DNA of 64,000 bases from Thermotoga profunda AZM34c06 (GCF_000828675.1 NZ_AP014510.1:1507413-1571412), one strand, 5' to 3'; positions 45,132 through 55,130 are shown, numbered from the stretch's first letter. Notes: generated by a model from the letters alone, not told the origin. Program-made: numbers and translations.

Positions 45132-46460
45132 TTATTTCCTGTGTACCAAGTTTTTTATCATCTGAACAGTTTCGGCATTCATACCAGCTTTGAACCAATA
45201 TGGTAATACCGTGTTGTTCAAAAGAACAGGATCGATATGTTCATCCAAAAATCCATTCGATACGAGTACATACCAATCCTGTGAACCAGGAATTGGTGTG
45301 TACTCGTTTACAGATACAGAAATCCCCTCGTTTTTACATACTTCTATTGCTTTCAATACATCCTCGATTCCTTGAAAAGGCATATTGATCATTATATAAG
45401 CCTGCACTTCTTGATCAGTGAAACCTGCTTTTGTCAAAATTCGTGCGGCTTTAACCAAGTCCTGGTCATAGACTTTTCCACCAGTGAGTTCTTGCAATTT
45501 ACCTGCTGTTTCATAACCGAGCTTGATGGTTTTAAAGCCTGCTTCTCTCATGAGTATAGCAAGTTCCTCGTCCACAAGTCTTGCATGTATTCCATTGGGT
45601 AAGTGATAATTCACACCGAAATTCTTCTTGATGAGTAATCTCAACAAGGGTTTGAAATGACTCTCTCTATTTATCAGTATTGCATCGTCGAAAAACACAA
45701 CATCTTTCACTTTGAAAAGATCGAGAAACTTCTCAATAGCTTCAAGAACCTTTTGTGGGTCTTTTTGAATAAATCTTTTCCACAGTTTTGGCGAGATACA
45801 GTAAGTACATCTGTATGGGCAGCCGAGAGATGTCAGGAACACAAGATATCCAACTTTCTCATACAGTTCATATGCTGGGTCTAAGATTTCAAACCAATTT
45901 TCTGCATCGAAATTAACAGTTTCACATAAAACAGAGTTGATTAGATCGCCGATCTTAGATAACTCATCACTGAAGACGTAGTCTGCTTTGGTATTTTTCT
46001 TGGCATGCTCTGGATAGAGTCTTGCATAAAGACCACCGAGAACGACGGGAACATCGGGCATCACTTGTTTGACATAGGATATCGTGTGCGCAACACCTGG
46101 CCACCAATAAGTCAATGATGAAGTCACAAAAACTGCCCTTGGTTTACCTACTTTACTCAACTTAGACAGAAGATATTCCACAGGTGCACCGTAACATTTA
46201 TACCTGCGCGGGATATTTCTCAATAAATCGTTTTTTTCCACTTGAAAACTGTGAAACTTCCCGGTACCAAATTTCTTATCTGGTTTTGGTTTTACAAAAT
46301 TAGCCAACTCTGGATCATGACGATTTAAAAGATCTATCAACTGAACCTCAAAGCCAAGTTTTTTCAACGCCGCACCGACATACAGTAATCCCAATGGCTT
46401 TAACCAAAAATCATACGCGGCAAAATCATAAATCCAAGGATTTATGAGCAAGACGTACAT
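45132..46460 (-). CDS. B12-binding-type radical SAM protein
   Basis: The 442-residue protein has an N-terminal B12-binding-like domain (MYVLLINPWIYDFAAYDFWLKPLGLLYVGAALKKLG, then VPVVLGGLYARLYPE) and a radical SAM core with LTSLGCPYRCTYCISP (CxxxCxxC), VVFFDDAILI and IKLGYETAG. Typical B12-binding His (DxHxxG) is not evident, so cobalamin may not be bound. The substrate is unknown. The start is uncertain between ATG 46460 and TTG 46472; neither has a strong ribosome site, which suggests coupling to the overlapping coaX. Confidence 0.85.
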   Translation of the reverse strand: MYVLLINPWIYDFAAYDFWLKPLGLLYVGAALKKLGFEVQLIDLLNRHDPELANFVKPKPDKKFGTGKFHSFQVEKNDLLRNIPRRYKCYGAPVEYLLSKLSKVGKPRAVFVTSSLTYWWPGVAHTISYVKQVMPDVPVVLGGLYARLYPEHAKKNTKADYVFSDELSKIGDLINSVLCETVNFDAENWFEILDPAYELYEKVGYLVFLTSLGCPYRCTYCISPKLWKRFIQKDPQKVLEAIEKFLDLFKVKDVVFFDDAILINRESHFKPLLRLLIKKNFGVNYHLPNGIHARLVDEELAILMREAGFKTIKLGYETAGKLQELTGGKVYDQDLVKAARILTKAGFTDQEVQAYIMINMPFQGIEDVLKAIEVCKNEGISVSVNEYTPIPGSQDWYVLVSNGFLDEHIDPVLLNNTVLPYWFKAGMNAETVQMIKNLVHRK

Positions 46461-47209
46461 TTCTTTTGCCAATAGATGTACATCCCCTTCAAGGTTAGAT
46501 CTGCATCTTTCAAATCACATTGAATTAGTGTTTCTAAGATTTTACTCTGCCCACCTGTTAAGAAAATCGTTGGTTTATTCTTAAAGCAATTCTTCACTTC
46601 TTCAACAAGACCGTTCAACGCATGTGCAGTACCTCTCACTATACCAATTCTTATGTTCTCTGCTGTGTCTTTACCAACACAATTCTTGGGTGTATATAGA
46701 TCGATCTGCGGGAGTTTCGCTGTTTTCTCGAATAAAGAATGAGCTGCTGTCATCAATCCAGGAAGGATCGCTCCTCCTTCATAGCAACCAGCCATCAATA
46801 CATCAATCGTTATCGCAGTACCACAATCCAAAATTATGGCGTCATCACACATCTTTGCAGCTCCTAACACATTTGCCACCCTATCTGCACCGATTTCCGT
46901 TGGGTTTTTCACATTCCACTTTATTCCTAACCCATCCGATGCCTCAACCCATAGATTTTTTATTCCAAGGTATTTCTCAGAAAATCTTTGAAAGATATAA
47001 TTCACAGGAGGAACTACTGAGGCAATTACGACAGAGTCAATATGAGAAAAAGTGATTTTATTGTTATCGAGCAAAGATTTGAGTATGACAAAAAGCTCGT
47101 CTTCTGTCTCGAATTTGTGTGTTGCCAATCGCCACTTCACAAAATTAGTTCCATCTTCGGTGAAACCGGCAACGGTGTGTGTATTTCCGACATCGAAAAG
47201 TAAAAGCAA
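46442..47209 (-). CDS. coaX: Type III pantothenate kinase
   Basis: CoaX phosphorylates pantothenate, the first step to coenzyme A. The 255-residue protein begins LLLLFDVGNTHTVAGF (phosphate loop), with GADRVANVLGAA, DCGTAITIDV and GGAILPGL. TTG 47209 has GGAGGTG (47215-47221) 5 nt upstream; the long upstream frame runs into the divergent gene and is not real. It overlaps the radical SAM gene by 19 nt. Confidence 0.95.
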   Translation of the reverse strand: MLLLFDVGNTHTVAGFTEDGTNFVKWRLATHKFETEDELFVILKSLLDNNKITFSHIDSVVIASVVPPVNYIFQRFSEKYLGIKNLWVEASDGLGIKWNVKNPTEIGADRVANVLGAAKMCDDAIILDCGTAITIDVLMAGCYEGGAILPGLMTAAHSLFEKTAKLPQIDLYTPKNCVGKDTAENIRIGIVRGTAHALNGLVEEVKNCFKNKPTIFLTGGQSKILETLIQCDLKDADLTLKGMYIYWQKKCTSCS

Positions 47210-47222
47210 AATTCCACCTCCG

Positions 47223-47232
47223 AATATATAAT
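47223..47232. promoter_or_regulatory. Overlapping divergent -10 boxes between coaX and the DUF554 gene
   Basis: The 40-bp gap holds TATAAT on the plus strand (47227-47232) and TATATT on the minus strand (47223-47228), sharing 2 bases. Predicted starts lie close to each ribosome site, so leaders would be about 10 nt. Polymerase could occupy only one direction at a time. Neither side has a good -35 box. Confidence 0.4.
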
Positions 47233-47249
47233 AACCTAATAAGGAGGTG

Positions 47250-47930
47250 ATGAGAATACACATTTCAGTACTTGTGAATAGTTTGGCTGTTGCGACTGGC
47301 TCAGGTATTGGCATGTTCCTGGGAAGGTCTATTCCAGATAGGTTGAGGAAGATTTTATTTCAAGCTGTGGGGTTGACAACCATCGGAATAGGTATCAAGA
47401 TGAGTCTTGAAACATCAAACTTTATTGTTGTTCTCATCTCGCTTGCCTTAGGAGTCCTGGTTGGTGAATTATTCAAGATCGAAGATAGAATAGCTTCTGT
47501 GGGAAAGATTTCAAAAGATTCAAGTAGATTTGCAAAAGGTTTTGTAACCGCCACAACACTTTTTCTCGTGGGACCTATGACTATTGTAGGATCTGTCAGG
47601 GCCGGATTGGTCAAAGACGGTACACTCATTTACATAAAATCCGCTCTTGATTTCATATCCTCCGTGATCTTAGCATCACTTTATGGTATAAGTGTTCTCA
47701 CAACATCTTTAGCAGTACTTTTAATTCAGGGATTGCTTGTGATCTTTTCTTCACAACTTGTTTTTCTAACAGATAAAGCCTATCTTGCAAACTTCACAGG
47801 CGTTGGTGGTTTAATCGTAGTTGCAATAGGTATAAGGCTGCTTGAAATCGAAGATATACGAGTTGGGAACTTTCTTCCCGCTCTAATTTTCTCACCTATT
47901 GTTGATTTCTTAGCGAGGATGATCAAATGA
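47250..47930 (+). CDS. DUF554 membrane protein
   Basis: The 226-residue polytopic protein fits DUF554 (YdfK/YqgA-like): VLVNSLAVATGSGIGMFLGRSIPDRLRKILFQAVGLTTIGIGIKM and GALVG-like ALGVLVGELFKIEDRI. It has about seven TM helices; the function of the family is unknown, possibly transport. The start is unsure: ATG 47250 is within 3 nt of the GGAGG core, while the non-standard ATA at 47256 has it at the usual distance. It leads the long run to rpsT and overlaps the next gene by ATGA. Confidence 0.85.
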   Translation: MRIHISVLVNSLAVATGSGIGMFLGRSIPDRLRKILFQAVGLTTIGIGIKMSLETSNFIVVLISLALGVLVGELFKIEDRIASVGKISKDSSRFAKGFVTATTLFLVGPMTIVGSVRAGLVKDGTLIYIKSALDFISSVILASLYGISVLTTSLAVLLIQGLLVIFSSQLVFLTDKAYLANFTGVGGLIVVAIGIRLLEIEDIRVGNFLPALIFSPIVDFLARMIK

Positions 47931-48832
47931 TTACACAAGTAATCGTTTCGTTTTTAATTTCACTGGTTGCTACACCATTTGTGATGATAATTGCTAAGAA
48001 ATTCAAAATCGTTGATAGACCAGATGGTATGCTCAAAACTCATCAGAGGATTATTCCATATCTTGGTGGTCTTGCAATTTATGCAGGAGTAGCACCTTTT
48101 GTATTAGAAATGAAATTATTTATATTGGCAAGTATCATGTTTATTTTAGGGCTATTGGATGATATCAAGCCAGTCAAATGGTATGTGAGATTGATCATAG
48201 AATTGATAATTGGCTGGTTCATGAGTCTGATCTTCACTCAGAATTTTTTTATGAGTGTCTTTTATACTCTTGTGTTTGTTTTGGTGATAAACGCTACAAA
48301 TATGATCGATGGAATGGATGGGGTATGTGCCACGGTTGTAATTATAGGAATGATATTTTCAGCTAATTCTTCTTTGCAGTGGGCTCTTGTGGGATCTCTA
48401 ATTGGATATCTTGTATATAATTTTCCGCCTGCTAAGATTTTTATGGGAGATGCTGGGAGTTATTTCATAGGCTCCATCGTAAGTTATACGATATTCTCAA
48501 ACCTGAAAGCATCATTCAATTTGAACGTTTTCTTCCCATTCTGGATCTTAATTCTTGATATCTTCAGTGGAATCGTAAGAAGGATTATCGCTCAAAGATC
48601 TCCTTTCAAAGGCGACAGGGACCACATATATGATAAGATATGGCGCAGAATAGGTGGATCAAAAGTGTTGAAAGATCGGAAAACGGTTATCATAATGGCT
48701 GTGATCAGCATTACTTTTACCCTTCTCAAATACGTTGGACTTTCTGCTTTAATGGTATTTGCTGGCTCAATTATGGTAGTCTTGTTTTTGAGAATGTTTT
48801 GGTATGATGAAGGAGGCAACAAATATGAGTAA
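47927..48832 (+). CDS. WecA/TagO-like polyprenyl-phosphate sugar-1-phosphate transferase
   Basis: This 301-residue membrane enzyme of the MraY/WecA family starts lipid-linked glycan synthesis by moving a GlcNAc-1-phosphate-type group from a UDP-sugar to undecaprenyl phosphate. Motifs are RIIPYLGGLAIY, LGLLDDIKPVKW (DDxxD-like), NATNMIDGMDG, KIFMGDAGSYFIGS and FKGDRDHIYDK (histidine motif). With the Wzy/WaaL-like protein next to it, it may build a surface polysaccharide of the outer sheath. Confidence 0.9.
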   Translation: MITQVIVSFLISLVATPFVMIIAKKFKIVDRPDGMLKTHQRIIPYLGGLAIYAGVAPFVLEMKLFILASIMFILGLLDDIKPVKWYVRLIIELIIGWFMSLIFTQNFFMSVFYTLVFVLVINATNMIDGMDGVCATVVIIGMIFSANSSLQWALVGSLIGYLVYNFPPAKIFMGDAGSYFIGSIVSYTIFSNLKASFNLNVFFPFWILILDIFSGIVRRIIAQRSPFKGDRDHIYDKIWRRIGGSKVLKDRKTVIIMAVISITFTLLKYVGLSALMVFAGSIMVVLFLRMFWYDEGGNKYE

Positions 48833-51800
48833 GGTCGAGGAGATCCTATTACATGTTACAGTCATAGTCGTTGCGCTCTTTGCAAACAAATTTGTCACAT
48901 ATGAATTCAGCGTGCCAAAATATGCAATTTTGACGACTTTCACCTTGCTTATATCTTTAATGTTGATCTATCGAATATACAAACAGAAGGAATTGAAATT
49001 CTACATCTCGATGGCAAATATCTCATGGTTTCTCTTTTCTTTTGCCTCATTATTATCTACAATATCTGTTTATGTTCATAATAGATTCTATTTCAGATAT
49101 TCTATAGATATTGCTATATACGTTGTTTTGACTGCCTTTATTGGGCTTTATATATCAAACAGATTCAGGACAAAAGAATCGATCACTCGACTTCTTCTAA
49201 CCTTTATTGGAACAGGATTGATTGTCGCAATCGATGCACTTTTGAATTTTTACACTGGTAAGAGTATGTTCTTAGGTACTGTCGGAGAAGCATATTCAAG
49301 GGCTGTTATAAAAAGTACCATTGGAAATACCATCTTTGTGGCAAATTACATGACGATGCTTCTGATTCCGAGCGTTTATTTTATTCTAAGCTTTGATTTT
49401 GGTTGGAAGAAATACAGTTATAAGAACACGCTTATGGTAAAGATTTTCTCATTGGTATCTATCTTTCTGCTTCTGACAACCATTATCATCAGCCAAACAA
49501 GATCTGAGTATATATCAATGATTCTCTCAACATTTATCTTCGTTGTTTTCTACTTTATCTACGTCAGAAGAACTCAAAGCAATATTGAAAATAAGGCCGT
49601 TGAAAAAGATATTCCAAAACTCAAGAAAATAAACAAGATATTGCTGGTAATATTGCTCATTGGTCTTATATCGATCTTTATCGTCTATAACACAGACAAT
49701 CCACTCACAGGTGGCGGAAAGATTTCTGTAAAAAGCAGATTTTCAGCGATGGCAAGCGTCTCAAGCAGAGATGAAAGATTCCTGGCATGGCTTGGATCAA
49801 TATACCAATGGAAGGATAGCAAAATAATAGGCACAGGCATTGGAACATATCAAGTCATGGCGATCGACGAGTTACAGGAAGCGATGAAAGATCACCCAAA
49901 TTTACTGTATGGTTGGAATAACTTCAAAAGGACACATAATGATTATTTTCAAGTTCTTGGTGAAACAGGAATCATTGGTCTTGCTACTGTAGTTTTGTTG
50001 GCTTGTGCATTGATTATTTATGCCTTTAAATATTTGAAAACAGTTCAAGACAAAGACGACTTGTTGTTGTTTCTTTCACTGGCTTGTGCCTTTATCGCGT
50101 TTATGGTTCAAAGTTTCTTCAGTTTTCCTGGCCATCTTTTACCCAATTCCCTGCTCGCACTGTTTTTAGCAGCGACTGCAACTGGGGTTTATTTCAATCA
50201 GAAGAAAATTCTCGCTCGTGAGATTCATTTGAAAGGTTTTGGACTGTCCTTTTTTGTCATTTTCTCACTGATTACGCTAATCAGTTCAACTTATCTCAAG
50301 TGGAATTACTTTATAAGCGAAGTATATTTCAAGAATGGTAATAACTATTACAACGGTCTAATTGGGATTTCTAACGATAAATCCACCTTCCAACAATACG
50401 AGAAGGTCTATTTACAAAAGCTCGAAGAGTTGAATAATCTAACGGGCGATTTCGCATATCTCAAGCCTGAAAATTACAAGCAATCCAATCTCTCTGGCGT
50501 GGATCTCGAGAAACAACGAATAAATCAAATTTCTGCTATAAGGGCTGAACTTCAGAAAAATTTGGCAAATATTCAGAACAATTTGAAAAAGGCCGAAGAA
50601 CTTGAAAAAACGTACACACAAAAAGCAAGAGAAAATTTAGTAAGGGCACTGGAGCTAAATCATGTGTACGGTAAGGCACATTTTTATCTTGCATCGCTCT
50701 GTCTTAGACCGATCAGAATTTCGGAGGTTGCAACTGCTCTTTCGAAAAAGGATTATTCAGTGTTAAAACAAGAATACGACAACTACCAAAAGTGCATAGT
50801 AAACCAATACAAAAGTTCTGATCTCCTATTCGTCATCCCATTGATGGAAATGAAGCCTGGACTGATCAGAGACATTGCGACGATGCAATCGATTATTGAT
50901 TCCTGTGGACTCTTTAAAACTTCGCTGCTTTCATTCAATGAACGAAATACGTATAAAGGTCTGGTTGCGAGGTATCAATCTTTGTGTGATGCCATAAATC
51001 AATTGATCAATGAACTACAGAATGAAGCAAACGACAAAATCGTTGCGAGTGCGATTGACGAGTTCAAGAAATTGAGAAATGAGTATATAGATGAATTTAT
51101 CAAGTACTCGAAGGCAACTGTGGAGAAATTACCAGGTGGTTGGAACAGGTTCCCCGACTGGAAAAACATAGATCTATGGAGGGCTATATCGGGGGAGGAT
51201 ATATACAGAATGATAGCAACTTTATCGGTCTCAATTGATTCAGTGACAAGTAGCTGGGTTTTGGATTTGCTGCAATATATAGCTCAAGAAGAGGCATGGG
51301 CTTGTGAAGGAATGGCTTCAAAAGGCATTTGGGCAGTCCCAGACGGTGTGCCAGAATATATCTGGGTGGCGGCAGCAGAGTTGGAGAAAACGGATCCAGA
51401 CAAAGCAAAAAATCTGTATGAAAAGATGATAAAAATGTACCAACCTGCATACGAAAGGATTCAAAGAGATATAAAAAGACTCAATACAGATTTAGCCGTT
51501 GAGAATTATCTGAACATTATTTTGAATGAATTATCAGATGCACTTGCTGAAAATGATGTTGCCATGGAGAAAATCCAAACCATGAGTGAAATGGTTAAGA
51601 GTTTTATTCCACAGATTCAGAGTTATCTGAAAAATATCGATTGGGAAGCGATAGTTAGAGCAGAGCTCAATTCTCTTGTTTATGATAAGAAATGGAATCA
51701 AAAATTCACAATAAGTAAGAGCTTGTCAAATGTTTTATTGAATGAGATTCGCAACTTGATCAATCTCTCTTTGAAAGACCAAAATAAAGCCTCGCAGGTC

Positions 51801-51929
51801 TTGAACAAAGTTTCGGTGAGGGTAGTAGATTTACCTGACGAGCTATTATTGTGGGAAAGAGAAATCCGCTTCCTGGAATTTTATAAAATGTTGTCAGCAA
51901 AACAAAGGGATTTTGCCATGGTGAAATAG
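48825..51929 (+). CDS. O-antigen ligase/polymerase-like membrane protein with long C-terminal helical region
   Basis: The 1034-residue protein has about 12 TM helices (to about 470) with the Wzy_C pattern: a large outer loop including GGGKISVKSRFSAM and SIYQWKDSKIIGTGIGTYQV, then RTHNDYFQVLGETGIIGLATVVLL. The following 560 residues are predominantly helical, TPR-like in part (KARENLVRALELNHVYGKAHFYLASL) and Cys-poor. It probably transfers or polymerises a lipid-linked glycan. The tail is unusually long. ATG 48825 has AGGAGG upstream and overlaps the previous gene by 8 nt. Confidence 0.82.
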   Translation: MSKVEEILLHVTVIVVALFANKFVTYEFSVPKYAILTTFTLLISLMLIYRIYKQKELKFYISMANISWFLFSFASLLSTISVYVHNRFYFRYSIDIAIYVVLTAFIGLYISNRFRTKESITRLLLTFIGTGLIVAIDALLNFYTGKSMFLGTVGEAYSRAVIKSTIGNTIFVANYMTMLLIPSVYFILSFDFGWKKYSYKNTLMVKIFSLVSIFLLLTTIIISQTRSEYISMILSTFIFVVFYFIYVRRTQSNIENKAVEKDIPKLKKINKILLVILLIGLISIFIVYNTDNPLTGGGKISVKSRFSAMASVSSRDERFLAWLGSIYQWKDSKIIGTGIGTYQVMAIDELQEAMKDHPNLLYGWNNFKRTHNDYFQVLGETGIIGLATVVLLACALIIYAFKYLKTVQDKDDLLLFLSLACAFIAFMVQSFFSFPGHLLPNSLLALFLAATATGVYFNQKKILAREIHLKGFGLSFFVIFSLITLISSTYLKWNYFISEVYFKNGNNYYNGLIGISNDKSTFQQYEKVYLQKLEELNNLTGDFAYLKPENYKQSNLSGVDLEKQRINQISAIRAELQKNLANIQNNLKKAEELEKTYTQKARENLVRALELNHVYGKAHFYLASLCLRPIRISEVATALSKKDYSVLKQEYDNYQKCIVNQYKSSDLLFVIPLMEMKPGLIRDIATMQSIIDSCGLFKTSLLSFNERNTYKGLVARYQSLCDAINQLINELQNEANDKIVASAIDEFKKLRNEYIDEFIKYSKATVEKLPGGWNRFPDWKNIDLWRAISGEDIYRMIATLSVSIDSVTSSWVLDLLQYIAQEEAWACEGMASKGIWAVPDGVPEYIWVAAAELEKTDPDKAKNLYEKMIKMYQPAYERIQRDIKRLNTDLAVENYLNIILNELSDALAENDVAMEKIQTMSEMVKSFIPQIQSYLKNIDWEAIVRAELNSLVYDKKWNQKFTISKSLSNVLLNEIRNLINLSLKDQNKASQVLNKVSVRVVDLPDELLLWEREIRFLEFYKMLSAKQRDFAMVK

Positions 51930-51941
51930 GAGGTGATAGAA

Positions 51942-52472
51942 ATGATATGGAAAGGAACAACCGTGCTCGTTGTTTCAAAAGATGGTAAAACAGTGATGGC
52001 CGGTGATGGACAAGTGACTTATGGTAATACTATAATGAAGCATGGAGCAAAAAAGATCAGAAAAATAGGCGATGGACAGATCTTGGCAGGTTTTGCCGGT
52101 TCTGTTGCAGATGCAATGGCGCTGTTTGATAGATTTGAATCAAAACTCAGAGAATGGGGTGGTAATTTAACAAAGGCGGCAGTTGAGCTCGCTAAAGATT
52201 GGAGAACTGATAGAGTCTTAAGAAGACTGGAGGCACTTCTCTTAGTAGCCGATAAGAGTAATGTACTTATCATCTCCGGAACTGGTGAAGTTGTTCAACC
52301 AGATGACAACGTCGCTGCGATTGGTTCGGGAGCACCATATGCAATAGCTGCTGCAAGGGCGTTAGTGAGAAACACAAATTTGGATGCACGAACTATCGTT
52401 GAAAAATCTATGGAAATAGCCAGTGAGATATGTATTTACACGAATAAAAATATAACTATTGAGGAAATATAA
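51942..52472 (+). CDS. hslV: HslV peptidase subunit of the HslUV protease
   Basis: The 176-residue proteasome-like peptidase has a five-residue propeptide (MIWKG) before the catalytic Thr of [21 protein letters not shown], then [17 protein letters not shown] and [17 protein letters not shown] 51942 follows GGAGGTG by 6 nt; the GTG at 51933 lies in that site. The ATPase HslU is encoded 12 nt downstream. Confidence 0.97.
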   Translation: MIWKGTTVLVVSKDGKTVMAGDGQVTYGNTIMKHGAKKIRKIGDGQILAGFAGSVADAMALFDRFESKLREWGGNLTKAAVELAKDWRTDRVLRRLEALLLVADKSNVLIISGTGEVVQPDDNVAAIGSGAPYAIAAARALVRNTNLDARTIVEKSMEIASEICIYTNKNITIEEI

Positions 52473-52484
52473 GGGAGTGATAAG

Positions 52485-53870
52485 ATGAACTTCGATGAAT
52501 TGACACCAAAACAAATCGTTAAAGAACTTGATAGATACATAATAGGACAACAACAGGCTAAGAAGGCCGTTGCAATAGCGATAAGAAATAGGATTCGCAG
52601 ACAGAAATTGCCAGAAAATTGGCAAAAGGAAGTCTTACCAAAAAATATTTTGATGATAGGACCGACCGGTGTTGGTAAAACAGAGATTGCACGAAGATTA
52701 GCGCAACTTTCTGGATCACCTTTCTTGAAGGTCGAAGCAACACGTTTCACAGAAGTAGGTTATGTTGGTAAGAATGTCGATTCAATGATAAGAGATTTGG
52801 TTGAGATAAGTGTAAATATGGTGAAAAAAGAAAAAATGGAGCAGGTCAAGGAGAAGGCAGAGTCGATGGTTGAAGAAAGGATACTCGATGCTCTTGTCCC
52901 TGAGACGAGAAAACCCCAAGGTATAAGTTTGATGGGAATATTCAGTAACCCACAGCAACAACAACCATCGCCCGAAGAGAGAAGAACTCTAAGGCAAAAG
53001 CGTGAGGAGATGCGTCAAAGACTTCGAAATGGTGAGTTAGAAGATGAATTGATAGAAATAGAGATCGAAAGAGAGATCACGCCGTTCATGGGAGTTTTAG
53101 GGCAAGGAGAATTAGAGGATCTTGGGATCGATCTTGGTAGTATGTTGGGTAATCTCATGCCAAAAACCAAGCAAAAGAAAAGAATGACGGTTTCAGAGGC
53201 GCGAAAGGTTTTGTTACCGATCGAAGCTGAGAAATTAATAGACATGGACAAGACAACTCAGGAGGCAATCGACAGAGCGCAGAATCGTGGAATTATCTTC
53301 ATAGATGAATTGGATAAGATCGCGGTCAAATCTGCTGGTGCTGGACCAGATGTGTCCAGGCAGGGAGTACAAAGAGATTTACTCCCGATCGTTGAAGGTA
53401 CAACGATAATGACAAAATACGGACCAGTGAAGACAGATTATATCCTTTTCATTGGTTCTGGTGCTTTTCATATGAGTAAACCCTCTGACCTTATACCAGA
53501 GCTTCAAGGTCGTTTTCCCATAAGAGTTGAGTTGACTTCGCTTACCCGTCAAGATTTCATCAGAATTCTGACCGAGCCAGAGAACGCTATAACCAAGCAA
53601 TATCAAGCGTTACTATCAGCGGAAGGCGTGGAATTGACTTTCACTCAAGATGGCGTAGAAGAAATCGCAAGGGTTGCGTACGATTTGAACCAAAAACTCG
53701 AAAATATAGGTGCACGAAGACTGTACACCGTGGTCGAAAAGATACTTGAAGATATTGCATATGAAGCGCCAGATTTACCAGATAAGAAAGTCATCATTGA
53801 TGCCAAATACGTCAGAGAAAAACTCGCATCTATAATTGCAGATGAAGATGTGAGTTCTTACATACTCTGA
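52485..53870 (+). CDS. hslU: HslU ATPase subunit of the HslUV protease
   Basis: The 461-residue AAA+ unfoldase feeds substrates to HslV. It has LTPKQIVKELDRYIIGQQQAKKAVAIA, Walker A GPTGVGKTEIARRLA, the family block ATRFTEVGYVGKNVDSMIRDL, the inserted I domain (about 110-230), Walker B IIFIDELDKIA and sensor regions GAFHMSKPSDLIPELQGRFPIRVEL. ATG 52485 has GGGAGTGA upstream. Confidence 0.97.
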   Translation: MNFDELTPKQIVKELDRYIIGQQQAKKAVAIAIRNRIRRQKLPENWQKEVLPKNILMIGPTGVGKTEIARRLAQLSGSPFLKVEATRFTEVGYVGKNVDSMIRDLVEISVNMVKKEKMEQVKEKAESMVEERILDALVPETRKPQGISLMGIFSNPQQQQPSPEERRTLRQKREEMRQRLRNGELEDELIEIEIEREITPFMGVLGQGELEDLGIDLGSMLGNLMPKTKQKKRMTVSEARKVLLPIEAEKLIDMDKTTQEAIDRAQNRGIIFIDELDKIAVKSAGAGPDVSRQGVQRDLLPIVEGTTIMTKYGPVKTDYILFIGSGAFHMSKPSDLIPELQGRFPIRVELTSLTRQDFIRILTEPENAITKQYQALLSAEGVELTFTQDGVEEIARVAYDLNQKLENIGARRLYTVVEKILEDIAYEAPDLPDKKVIIDAKYVREKLASIIADEDVSSYIL

Positions 53871-53882
53871 GAGGTGTGAAAA

Positions 53883-55130
53883 ATGAAAAGGAAGGCAAGA
53901 GAAGCTTTACTGGCATATCTTTTCTTGGTGCCTTCCTTTTTAATACTCGGTACTTTTGTGTTTTGGCCCGTGGGCTTTTCATTTGTACTCAGTTTTTTCA
54001 GATGGGATTTCAAAAACATGAAAAACCCTGTCTTTGCGGGTATAGAAAACTATCTGGAAATCTTTCGCTTTCAGAGTCCACCATCACATAGTTTTGTGTA
54101 CTCTTTACTTGAAACTTTGATCATCATCTTTGCGTGTTTTTCAATCATACTTTCGATATACAGCTTCAAAAGAAGATATCACCTTTCCATCATCGTACTT
54201 ATAGGATCAATCCTTTGTCTCTGGTTTGCGAACGAATATCTGATTTCCTATATTATTGTAGTTGTTTTAATGGTCTTGGTTTATCTTTTACTCAGAGATA
54301 ACGGTGTACTATCAAAACACGGTATCAGTATAGGTCTTTTCACAGTTATTTTGATTGTTTTTTGGATCCTTTTTGACAAAAGAATCTACACCGTTGTGGA
54401 TTTCTTCCTTGAAAGTCGGGACAAAAATCTTTTCATAAAGGCCATTTACAATACCCTTTATTATGTTGTCCTGAGTGTACCAACAACCATCGCCATTGCT
54501 CTGGTTATAGCCTTGCTACTCAATAGCAATATAAAAATGAGAGCGTTTTTTAGAACAGCGTACTTCATTCCCTTTGTAACATCTGTTGTTGCCATATCCC
54601 TTGTCTGGCGATGGATTTTTGATGATGCCTATGGTTTGCTCAATTACTTACTTTCTTTTTTGAAAATCGGCAAAATAGCGTGGCTTAAGGATGAACGGTG
54701 GACTATTCCTACCATAGCAATTGTTTCGATCTGGAAAACAGTTGGGTATGATGCTGTGATATTGCTCGCCGGTCTTCAGAATATAGACAAATCTTACTAT
54801 GAAGCAGCTCAGGTTGATGGTGCAACAACTTGGGATAGATTCATTCATATAACTTGGCCACTGCTCTCACCCACTACGTTCTTTTTATTAGTCGTTTCTT
54901 TGATAAGTTCCTTCAAGGTCTTTACCGAGATATATGTCTTGTACAGTGGACTCCCAGGTCCCTACAATAACAGTGGTATGACGATGGTCTATTATGTCTT
55001 TGACAGATTTTATGTTCAACAGAGAATGGGTATAGCCTGCGCAGCGGCGTATATATTGTTTGCAATCATCTTGATTTTCACTGGTCTACAATTTTGGCTC
55101 AGTCGTAAGACTGTGGAATACGTCTCATGA
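53883..55130 (+). CDS. MalF/UgpA-type sugar ABC transporter permease with extra TM segments
   Basis: The 415-residue permease has the sugar-permease opening AYLFLVPSFLILGTFVFWPV and GIENYLEIF (to residue 61). The conserved core resumes at AIYNTLYYVVLSVPTTIAIALVIALLLN (from about 187) and the ATPase-contact EAA loop is EAAQVDGATTWDRFIHITWP (308-327). Between 62 and 186 lies an insertion with about four hydrophobic helices where usual members have about 10-15 residues. No binding protein or ATPase is encoded nearby. ATG 53883 has GAGGTG upstream. Confidence 0.88.
   Translation: MKRKAREALLAYLFLVPSFLILGTFVFWPVGFSFVLSFFRWDFKNMKNPVFAGIENYLEIFRFQSPPSHSFVYSLLETLIIIFACFSIILSIYSFKRRYHLSIIVLIGSILCLWFANEYLISYIIVVVLMVLVYLLLRDNGVLSKHGISIGLFTVILIVFWILFDKRIYTVVDFFLESRDKNLFIKAIYNTLYYVVLSVPTTIAIALVIALLLNSNIKMRAFFRTAYFIPFVTSVVAISLVWRWIFDDAYGLLNYLLSFLKIGKIAWLKDERWTIPTIAIVSIWKTVGYDAVILLAGLQNIDKSYYEAAQVDGATTWDRFIHITWPLLSPTTFFLLVVSLISSFKVFTEIYVLYSGLPGPYNNSGMTMVYYVFDRFYVQQRMGIACAAAYILFAIILIFTGLQFWLSRKTVEYVS

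Noticed and set aside
46624-47055. 143-codon plus-strand frame
   Set aside because: It is antisense to coaX, with Ser/Leu/His/Gln-rich low-complexity product.
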